A stretch of DNA of 29,104 nucleotides, taken from Taishania sp036758285. Lineage in GTDB: Bacteria; Bacteroidota; Bacteroidia; Flavobacteriales_D; Crocinitomicaceae. Below are positions 16,830 to 23,200 of the stretch, in pieces (positions within the stretch are counted from its first letter, which is position 1; the number at the start of each line of letters is the position of its first letter). A program made the position numbers and the translations under genes. Under the pieces are notes generated by a model, which ran no database searches, was not told the DNA's origin, and saw nothing but the letters and a program-made list of their open reading frames with translations. Where the stretch lies: the NCBI GenBank assembly GCA_036758285.1, contig DAIOWV010000037.1, positions 1 to 29,104 of the forward strand, given 5' to 3'.

Positions 16830-17645
16830 ATGTCTGTACATTCTAATATTAAACGAGTAACAACAAAAACTCTAAGTGAAATGAAAGTTCGTGGTGAAAA
16901 AATCACCATGTTAACTGGATATGATTATTCAATGGCCAAAATAATTGATACTGCTGGAATTGAAGTCATTCTTGTTGGAGATTCAGCTTCAAATGTGATG
17001 GCAGGGCACGAAACAACACTTCCTATTACTTTGGATCAAATGATTTATCATGCTTCTTCAGTTGTAAGAGCAGTAACCAGAGCACTTGTTGTTGTTGACT
17101 TACCTTTTGGTTCATATCAAGGGAATTCGAAAGAAGCCTTATCAAGTGCCATTCGAATCATGAAAGAATCTGGAGGTCATGCTGTTAAATTAGAAGGAGG
17201 TGCGGAAATCATTGAATCTATTTCTCGTATTTTAACCGCAGGCATTCCAGTAATGGGACATTTAGGGTTAACACCACAATCAATTTATAAGTTTGGAACT
17301 TACGTTGTTAGAGCAAAAGAAGAAGAAGAAGCGAAACAACTTATTGAAGATGCTAAATTATTAGAAAAAACAGGTTGTTTTGCTATTGTTTTAGAAAAAA
17401 TACCAGCACATTTAGCTAAAAAAGTAGCTGAATCAGTGTCTATTCCAATTATCGGAATTGGAGCAGGAAATGGTGTGGATGGACAAGTATTGGTAGTTCA
17501 TGATATGTTAGGCATTAATAATGAATTTAATCCACGCTTTTTAAGAAAATACAATAATCTATATGAAGAGATGATGACTTCATTCTCAAGATATATAGAG
17601 GATGTAAAATCTGGTGATTTCCCTAATGCAGAAGAACAATACTAA
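16830..17645 (+). CDS. panB: 3-methyl-2-oxobutanoate hydroxymethyltransferase
   Basis: A 271 aa ketopantoate hydroxymethyltransferase of normal length. It transfers a one-carbon unit from methylene-tetrahydrofolate to 2-oxoisovalerate, the first step towards pantothenate and coenzyme A. The metal ligands expected from E. coli PanB are visible: Asp51 (LVGDSASNVMAGH), Asp90 (VVVDLPFGSY) and Glu122 (VKLEGG). The catalytic Glu189 is in VLEKIP, and GHLGLTPQS is intact. I use the ATG at 16830; a GTG at 16806 would overlap the promoter box. The stop is directly followed by the ATG of the pseudouridine synthase gene, so the two are cotranscribed. The folate link to folP in the same window is probably incidental. 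Confidence 0.96.
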   Translation: MSVHSNIKRVTTKTLSEMKVRGEKITMLTGYDYSMAKIIDTAGIEVILVGDSASNVMAGHETTLPITLDQMIYHASSVVRAVTRALVVVDLPFGSYQGNSKEALSSAIRIMKESGGHAVKLEGGAEIIESISRILTAGIPVMGHLGLTPQSIYKFGTYVVRAKEEEEAKQLIEDAKLLEKTGCFAIVLEKIPAHLAKKVAESVSIPIIGIGAGNGVDGQVLVVHDMLGINNEFNPRFLRKYNNLYEEMMTSFSRYIEDVKSGDFPNAEEQY

Positions 17646-18350
17646 ATGAATTTATCAGAAAAATACAATCTGGAAATTCTTCATGAGGACAATCATACAA
17701 TTGTTCTCAATAAAAAAGCATCTGATTTAGTTCAAGGTGATAAAACTGGTGACGAGCCACTTCCGGAACGTATAAAATCTTATTTAAAAGAAAAATTTGA
17801 TAAACCTGGTAATGTTTTCTGTGGAGTTGTTCATCGTTTAGATAGACCCACTAGTGGAGCACTTGTATTTGCAAGAACAAGTAAAGCACTAGAGCGTTTA
17901 AATGAACAATTCAGAGAGAAAGAAACAGGAAAGGTTTATTGGGCAATCGTTGAGAAAGCACCCTCAAAAAAAACTGAACGATTGGTAAATTGGTTGGCCA
18001 AAAATGAACAACAAAATAAATCATACGTTGTAAAAGAAGGAACCAAAAATGCAAAGCAAGCGATACTAACTTATCATTTGATTGCATCTTCTGATAAATA
18101 TTATTTACTCGAGATTGAGCTAGAAACAGGAAGGCATCACCAAATTCGTTGTCAATTGGCAAATATTGGCTGTATTATCAAAGGTGATTTAAAATATGGT
18201 GCAAAACGTAGTAATCCGGACGGATCTATTCATCTACACGCTAGAAGTCTAAAATTTAATCACCCAACTTCAAAAGAAGAAATCAAAATAATTGCTCCTG
18301 TACCAAATGACAATTTATGGCAGTTTTTTGAAAAAGAGATAAAAAGTTAA
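17646..18350 (+). CDS. RluA-family RNA pseudouridine synthase
   Basis: A 234 aa protein converting uridine to pseudouridine in RNA. The catalytic Asp66 lies in the family signature HRLDRPTSG (63-71). The later motif with LETGRHHQIRCQLA and GDLKYGA is also intact. There is no N-terminal S4 RNA-binding domain, so it resembles the short, TruC/RluA-like forms. The target (rRNA or tRNA position) cannot be told. The ATG follows the panB TAA with no intervening base, which implies translational coupling. A similar panB-pseudouridine synthase order occurs in other flavobacteria as far as I recall, but I cannot check that here. Confidence 0.93.
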   Translation: MNLSEKYNLEILHEDNHTIVLNKKASDLVQGDKTGDEPLPERIKSYLKEKFDKPGNVFCGVVHRLDRPTSGALVFARTSKALERLNEQFREKETGKVYWAIVEKAPSKKTERLVNWLAKNEQQNKSYVVKEGTKNAKQAILTYHLIASSDKYYLLEIELETGRHHQIRCQLANIGCIIKGDLKYGAKRSNPDGSIHLHARSLKFNHPTSKEEIKIIAPVPNDNLWQFFEKEIKS

Positions 18351-18360
18351 ATAAACAATT

Positions 18361-18753
18361 ATGAAACTTATTTCTTTTCTTCTAATACTACTCGTTATTT
18401 CATGCAACAAATATGAATGTATAAAAAATAAACAACCTCAAATGATTGGAGAATGGCGTTATTTCTCTGAACAAAATGGATTCCATTTTATTGATATTCA
18501 ATCAAATGGAAGAGGAAGTATTCGTGGAGAAAATATTCATTATGGTCATCAAGACACTCAATCTAGAGGTTGATTTATAAAAGGTAACAACTTATATTTT
18601 AGTCGTTTTTATAATAAAGTAGAAAATGAGAATTTTAACATCAATAGCTATCCTATTGAATCTCATGAATTACTAATTATTGGAAATGATACGATTAAAA
18701 ACAGAGAATCTTATATGATACTTAACAGCCTACTCTATAAAAAAATCAGATAA
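18361..18753 (+). pseudogene. Small lipoprotein gene interrupted by an in-frame TGA
   Basis: The frame opens with a lipoprotein signal (MKLISFLLILLVISC, lipobox LVISC with Cys15) ten bases after the pseudouridine synthase. It reads through MIGEWRYFSEQNGFHFIDI, a lipocalin-like opening, to TGA at 18571-18573 (codon 71). The same frame then stays open for another 59 codons to TAA 18751-18753 with ordinary composition (FIKGNNLYFSRFYNK, ESYMILNSLLYKKIR). TGA is one base from TGG (Trp), so a full-length 130 aa lipoprotein with Trp71 is the likely ancestral form. TGA is a normal stop here: the genes ending at 1099 and 16737 use it. A sequencing error or a genuine nonsense mutation are the main explanations. 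The family is not identified. Confidence 0.65.
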
Positions 18754-18810
18754 ATACAGTTTAATCAACAATTCTCCTAATTTAATAGTCTATTAATATC
18801 AAAACTAAGT

Positions 18811-18818
18811 TAATTTTG
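18811..18818 (+). promoter_or_regulatory. -7 promoter box for the thiMED-lplA operon
   Basis: TAATTTTG matches TAnnTTTG and lies 21 bases before the thiM ATG. The region 18754-18839 contains no TPP-riboswitch core (no CTGAGA or ACCTGA elements), so the operon is not visibly controlled by a thiamine riboswitch. Confidence 0.5.
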
Positions 18819-18839
18819 TTTGTATTAAAGTGATTATCG

Positions 18840-19640
18840 ATGGAACAAAAAATCATAGAGAATTTAATTGAATTACGAAAAACAAATCCACTTGTACATA
18901 ACATCACCAATTTTGTTGTAATGAACAATACTGCTAATGCTTTATTAGCAATTGGAGCATCTCCGATGATGATTCATTGTCACAATGAAGTGGAAAATGC
19001 AGTTGAAATTGCAAATTCACTGGTAATCAATGTGGGTACCTTGGATGAATATTGGGCAGAAGGTATGTTAAAAGCAAGTAACAAAGCAAACACTATCAAT
19101 AAACCTTGGATACTTGACCCTGTTGGGGCTGGAATTTCATCGTTTAGAAATGATATATTACACCAATTAATTCAAAATAAGCCCACTGTAATTCGAGGAA
19201 ATGCTTCAGAAATTATGGAATTGAATCAATTTGCAATTCAATCAAAAGGAGTTGATAGTACAAACACAAGTGATCAAGCAATTGAGGCTGGAATTAATCT
19301 ACAAAAAGAAACAGGAGCCATCATTTGCATCTCTGGCAAAAATGACTATATCATTGGACACAATCAAATTGTTTGTATTGAAAACGGCCATGAATTAATG
19401 ACAAAAGTCACAGGTCTTGGTTGTTCTTCAACGGCTGTAATAGGCGGATTCATTGCATTGAATAAAAATCCGATGATTGAAGCAATTAGTGGTGTTTCAT
19501 TATTTAGTTTAGCTGGAGAAATTGCCTTCAAAAGTTCTAAAGGCCCAGGTTCTTTGCAAATGGAATTATTAGATATGCTTTACAATCTTGATGAACAAAT
19601 AATCCTAGACAACATCAAGATTAAAGAAATAAATGCATAA
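18840..19640 (+). CDS. thiM: Hydroxyethylthiazole kinase
   Basis: A 266 aa ribokinase-like enzyme that phosphorylates salvaged 4-methyl-5-(2-hydroxyethyl)thiazole. Family blocks in order: VHNITNFVVMNNTAN (19-33), the DPVGAG phosphate loop (93-98), RGNASEI (119-125) and TGLGCSSTA with Cys195 at the position of the conserved B. subtilis active-site Cys198. Length is normal. Its 3' end overlaps thiE by eight bases (ATGCATAA), a sign of translational coupling. It is the first gene of a salvage operon that continues with thiE, thiD and lplA. Confidence 0.96.
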   Translation: MEQKIIENLIELRKTNPLVHNITNFVVMNNTANALLAIGASPMMIHCHNEVENAVEIANSLVINVGTLDEYWAEGMLKASNKANTINKPWILDPVGAGISSFRNDILHQLIQNKPTVIRGNASEIMELNQFAIQSKGVDSTNTSDQAIEAGINLQKETGAIICISGKNDYIIGHNQIVCIENGHELMTKVTGLGCSSTAVIGGFIALNKNPMIEAISGVSLFSLAGEIAFKSSKGPGSLQMELLDMLYNLDEQIILDNIKIKEINA

Positions 19641-20274
19641 CGTAGATTTCCCATATCCACTCTATCTTGTACTTTCAGAAAAAGATTGTATTCATATGCC
19701 TATGTTAGAGGTTGCTGAACAAGCAATTTTAGGTGGAGTTGATATAATTCAATTAAGAGAAAAAACTGCGGACTATTCTGACTTTCTTTCAAAAGCTATC
19801 CAGTTAAAAACGCTAACAGATAAATATAACATTCCTTTAATTATCAATGATTCAGTTGATATTGCGAATGAAATTGGAGCATGGGGTGTTCATGTTGGAA
19901 GAACTGATATGCCCCCATCAAATATTGTCAAGTTACAGAATAAATTCAACTACATTGGTTGGTCATTAGAGGAAATTGAACAATTAACCAATCCTGAAAT
20001 TAAATATGTTCATCATTTGGGGATAAGTCCTGTATTTTCAACACCAACAAAAACGAACACGATTATAGAATGGGGATATGATGGTATCGTACAAATAAAA
20101 AAAATGACGCATAAACCATTAATTGCAATTGGCGGGATAAACCATCATAATGTAAAAAAAATAATTGAATCTGGAGCAGATAGCATTGCGGTTGTTTTTG
20201 CAATTTGTGGAAGTCATTCACCTAAAAAAGCCGCAGAGGATTTTAAAAAAATAATTTATAATGCAACAAAATAA
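19633..20274 (+). CDS. thiE: Thiamine-phosphate synthase
   Basis: A 213 aa TIM-barrel enzyme that joins HMP-pyrophosphate and thiazole phosphate to thiamine phosphate. It keeps IIQLREK (pyrophosphate/Mg site), LIINDSVDIA, GVHVG and AIGGI. Several blocks differ from the B. subtilis type: the usual GVHxGQxD reads GVHVGRTDMP, GxSxHT reads GWSLEE, and the PTxTK loop reads FSTPTKT. It is therefore a divergent but apparently complete ThiE. The operon position between thiM and thiD makes the assignment firm, while TenI-like relatives would be the alternative on sequence alone. It overlaps thiM by 8 bases and thiD by 14. Confidence 0.9.
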   Translation: MHNVDFPYPLYLVLSEKDCIHMPMLEVAEQAILGGVDIIQLREKTADYSDFLSKAIQLKTLTDKYNIPLIINDSVDIANEIGAWGVHVGRTDMPPSNIVKLQNKFNYIGWSLEEIEQLTNPEIKYVHHLGISPVFSTPTKTNTIIEWGYDGIVQIKKMTHKPLIAIGGINHHNVKKIIESGADSIAVVFAICGSHSPKKAAEDFKKIIYNATK

Positions 20275-21097
20275 ACAATACAAACCATTTTCTGTTCTTA
20301 GTATTGCTGGATTTGACGGAAGTGGTGGTGCTGGAATTCAAGCAGATACAAAGACAATTTCTTCTTTGGGTTGTTATGCAACAAACGTACTTACTGCATT
20401 GCCAGTTCAAAATACTCAAGGTGTTCAGGCAATTTTTGAAATACCAACAGATGCAATTGATCAACAACTAAATTCGATACTTGATGATATTTATCCGGAT
20501 GCAATAAAAATTGGAATGGTTCATAGTGTTGAATTGGTTGAAATTATAGCTGAAAAACTAAAAGAATATCACGGACCAATTGTTTTTGATCCTGTTATGA
20601 TTTCAACAAGTGGTCATCAACTCATTAAAGATGAAACGATTGAAGCATGTAAAGAACTACTTTTCCCATTAGCGACTTTGATAACCCCAAATTTAGATGA
20701 AGTCAGTGTTTTAGTTGGCCAAAAGATTGATACGGTTGAAAAAATGCAGAGTGCTGGTGAAGAAATTTTAACTATGGGGACAAATGCCGTTTTAGTAAAA
20801 GGAGGGCATTTACAGCAGAAAGAATTAATTTCTTTTTTATTACAAAAAAATCAAGCTGTTAGTAGTTTTACATCACAGAAAATTGATTCTAAAAATACAC
20901 ATGGATCAGGTTGCACACTGTCTTCGGCTATTGCTTGCTATCTTGCACAAGGATTTTCTTTAGAAATCAGTGTTGAAAAAGCTCAATTCTATATCGAACA
21001 AGCAATTATCACTAGCAAAGATTTGGTTATTGGAAAAGGAAATGGCCCATTAAATCACTTTTTTGACCCTAAAAAATTAATCATCAACGAATTATAA
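20261..21097 (+). CDS. thiD: Hydroxymethylpyrimidine/phosphomethylpyrimidine kinase
   Basis: A 278 aa ribokinase-fold kinase that phosphorylates HMP and HMP-phosphate to the pyrophosphate used by ThiE. Typical blocks: SIAGFDGSGGAGIQADTKT (14-32), DPVMISTSG (116-124 region), TPNLDEVSVL and the C-terminal anion hole THGSGCTLSSAIA. Length is normal with no fusion to ThiE or TenA. The start overlaps thiE by 14 bases and the stop is four bases before lplA, so all four genes form one transcript. Confidence 0.96.
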   Translation: MQQNKQYKPFSVLSIAGFDGSGGAGIQADTKTISSLGCYATNVLTALPVQNTQGVQAIFEIPTDAIDQQLNSILDDIYPDAIKIGMVHSVELVEIIAEKLKEYHGPIVFDPVMISTSGHQLIKDETIEACKELLFPLATLITPNLDEVSVLVGQKIDTVEKMQSAGEEILTMGTNAVLVKGGHLQQKELISFLLQKNQAVSSFTSQKIDSKNTHGSGCTLSSAIACYLAQGFSLEISVEKAQFYIEQAIITSKDLVIGKGNGPLNHFFDPKKLIINEL

Positions 21098-21101
21098 CAT
21101 C

Positions 21102-22069
21102 ATGTTAATCATAGATTCTCCTTCAAATAATGCATTTTTTAATATTGCAACTGAAGAATATTTACTGTACAAATACCCAACTGAAGACATATTTCTATTA
21201 TATGTGAATGCACCTTCTATCATTGTTGGTAAATTTCAAAATACACTTGCAGAAATTAACCTTGATTATGTGAATGAACAAAAAATTAAAGTTGTCAGAA
21301 GAATGTCTGGTGGAGGTGCTGTTTATCATGACCTTGGAAATTTAAATTTCTCATTTCACACCCTACTTGGTACAAATGATTTTATGGACTTTTCTAAGTT
21401 TACAGAACCTGTTGTAAACTTATTAAATGAATTAAATGTACCTGCCAAATTAGAAGGAAGAAATGATCTACTTGTAGATGGAAAAAAATTCAGTGGGAAT
21501 GCCAAACTTGCAAGAAATGGAAAAATGATTCAACATGGGACATTATTAATCAATTCTCAAATGNNNNNNNNNNNNNNNNNNNNNNNNNNNNNNNNNNNNN
21601 NNNNNNNNNNNNNNNNNNNNNNNNNNNNNNNNNNNNNNNNNNNNNNNNNNNNNNNNNNNNNNNNNNNNNTAAAGAATTGTTAATCAATAAAATGTCTACT
21701 AAAAATGAAAAAGTAGAAATTTATAAATTAAGCGATGAAGACATTAAAGGAATTGAGAAGTTAGTTGCTGAAAAATATGACACTTGGGATTGGAATTTTG
21801 GTTTTTCTCCAGATTATAATTTCAAAAAAGCAATTAAAATCCCTGCTGGGTTTATTGAATTACACATGGACGTGATTAGAGGAGGACAAATTGATAAAGT
21901 GAAAATTTTTGGTGATTTTTTTGCATCAAAACCGATTGAAGAATTGGAACAAAAATTTATTGGTCAAAATCATGATATTGATACCCTTACAAATATCTTA
22001 TCTACAATAAATCTAACGGACTACTTTGGAAAAGTAACTGAAAATGAAATAATTGAATTATTTAAATAA
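21102..22069 (+). CDS. lplA: Lipoate-protein ligase A (interrupted by assembly gap)
   Basis: Two segments flanking an N run form one ligase of about 322 aa that activates free lipoate with ATP and attaches it to E2/H proteins. The first has the catalytic-domain blocks NAPSIIVGKFQN, VVRRMSGGGAVYHDLGNLNF (the RRxSGGGAVYHD signature) and KKFSGNAK with the conserved Lys. The second, opening with KELLINKM, carries the C-terminal accessory domain (IFGDFFASKPIEELEQK, LTDYFGKVTENEII). With the stated 106 N the frames disagree. A true gap of 104 or 107 bases restores one frame and leaves room for the expected VRSRVTNI-type region, so the gene is probably intact. It follows thiD by four bases. Confidence 0.9.
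21564..21669. other. Assembly gap (106 N) inside lplA
   Basis: A run of 106 N. The plus-strand reading phase is 0 before and 2 after the gap, so the stated length is not exact if lplA is intact; 104 or 107 bases would fit. Confidence 0.95.
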
Positions 22070-22070
22070 A

Positions 22071-22532
22071 TTATTTCTTCTTTCTTTTTGAGAAATAATA
22101 AGTCGATTCTTTTACTTTATTTTCAATTTTTCGAACTCCGACACGTAATTTTTTGTCAGAAGAAAAATACCTCGTACTTAATACCACCAAAAGAGAAACA
22201 CATGCAGTTGTTCCCAAAACTCCTCCATACCCTTGAAAATAAGTACTGGAGTAAAAAAACAACACACAATAAATCAATGTTGCTGCTGCAATACCTACAA
22301 AGCTCGATGTTTGCTTGAATGAAACCATTCCAATAAATGTTGCTCCAATAAAAATAATTGGAAGTGTCTCAACTAAATATGTTTGCTCCGAGATAAAAAA
22401 ACGACAAATTAAAGCCGTTAATAAACTTAAAAAAGAAGATGCTTTTACACCGTGCCACTTTCTAAATCGTATTAAACAATGAGTTGAAAATGAACCCATC
22501 AACGCGAAAATTATTAAAATCAATTCATCCAT
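22071..22532 (-). CDS. Polytopic membrane protein B, paralogous to its upstream neighbour
   Basis: A 153 aa integral membrane protein with about five helices (1-20, 30-47, 53-71, 76-94, 105-122) and a basic C-terminal tail ending in KRKKK. I choose the ATG at 22532 because the protein then opens into a membrane helix (MDELILIIFALMG). A TTG at 22565 is possible but unlikely. It shares with the upstream gene an LP-x5-GA-FIGM block (LP at 57-58) and QGYGGVLGT (100-108), with the same 43-residue spacing as in the partner. It overlaps that gene by 13 bases, so the pair is coupled and probably forms one complex. No family or function is recognised. It ends one base from the convergent lplA stop. 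Confidence 0.7.
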   Translation of the reverse strand: MDELILIIFALMGSFSTHCLIRFRKWHGVKASSFLSLLTALICRFFISEQTYLVETLPIIFIGATFIGMVSFKQTSSFVGIAAATLIYCVLFFYSSTYFQGYGGVLGTTACVSLLVVLSTRYFSSDKKLRVGVRKIENKVKESTYYFSKRKKK

Positions 22533-23095
22533 AACACCAATTGAAAAATTAACGAAGCAAGACAAACTCCTATAAAAGCAAGCGTACCAGCCTTCCCACC
22601 TACTCCTTGTAACAATGTTCTAGAAAACATAAAAAAAATGGATGTAAACACACTGGCAACAATTACAAACCCAAAACTACCTGTCACATTTGTTCCCGTC
22701 ATTCCAATAAATGCTCCACAGTATATAACTTCAGGTAACATTGATAAATAAAATGATTTCTTATTAATTTCTGGAATCAAAGATGCTATAAACCCCGTTA
22801 ATGCTCCTCCGATTACTGGTCCAAGTCCCAATTTTTGATTGATAAAAAAAGACACCAAAGCACCAATTGGTAACCAAACAACAATTTTCAGAGAATCAGT
22901 TTGAATAGTTGGTAAATGTAAAGGTCTTCTAAAGTAAGAATACAAAACAAAAAAAAGAATGATAACTGTCCCTGCAATTACCACAAACGGTGCTTTCTGT
23001 TCAATTACAATCAGTAATAAAAATAAAAATTGTATTGTAAATAGGGAAATGATTAATCCTCTTCTTACTATTTTACGTCCCTGAATTGAATTCAT
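22520..23095 (-). CDS. Polytopic membrane protein A, paralogous to its downstream neighbour
   Basis: A 191 aa membrane protein with about seven helices (12-31, 36-54, 69-86, 92-108, 117-133, 140-157, 169-189). Its last four helices align with those of protein B: an LP-x5-GAFIGM block (LP at 120-121), an SF/GSF helix start, and QGVGGKAGT (163-171). The GLGPVIGGALTG stretch (90-101) has no counterpart in B. The Gly-rich re-entrant-like motifs suggest a channel or transporter, but that is inference and I cannot name the family. The ATG at 23095 has a TATTTTTG box (23100-23107) so close that a leaderless message is possible. Confidence 0.7.
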   Translation of the reverse strand: MNSIQGRKIVRRGLIISLFTIQFLFLLLIVIEQKAPFVVIAGTVIILFFVLYSYFRRPLHLPTIQTDSLKIVVWLPIGALVSFFINQKLGLGPVIGGALTGFIASLIPEINKKSFYLSMLPEVIYCGAFIGMTGTNVTGSFGFVIVASVFTSIFFMFSRTLLQGVGGKAGTLAFIGVCLASLIFQLVLWMN

Positions 23096-23200
23096 GACAC
23101 AAAAATACTCCTGTTTTAAAAATTAATATCAAAATTTCAAATTAAATTGTAATTTTAGTACACTACAAGCTCGGAATATTATTCCACATAAAACGAAAAC

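Noticed and set aside
18571..18573. TGA as a recoded sense codon (alternative genetic code or selenocysteine)
   Set aside because: TGA ends several intact genes here, other genes have no internal TGA, Trp residues are encoded by TGG, and I see no obvious hairpin of a selenocysteine insertion element. A mutation or error is simpler.
15760..18753. Genomic island or transfer signature around the hydroxyacid dehydrogenase and broken lipoprotein
   Set aside because: No integrase, tRNA, direct repeats or change in base composition is visible, and the neighbours are housekeeping genes.
22070..22099. AT-rich hairpin (ATTATTTCT / AGAAATAAT) as a terminator for lplA
   Set aside because: The stem has almost no G-C pairs, the loop is 12 bases and no proper T-tract follows. 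It lies in the end of the convergent coding sequence.
23173..23185. Inverted repeat GGAAT-ATT-ATTCC upstream of the beta-helix gene
   Set aside because: A 5-bp stem with a 3-base loop is expected by chance in AT-rich sequence, and no partner site was found.
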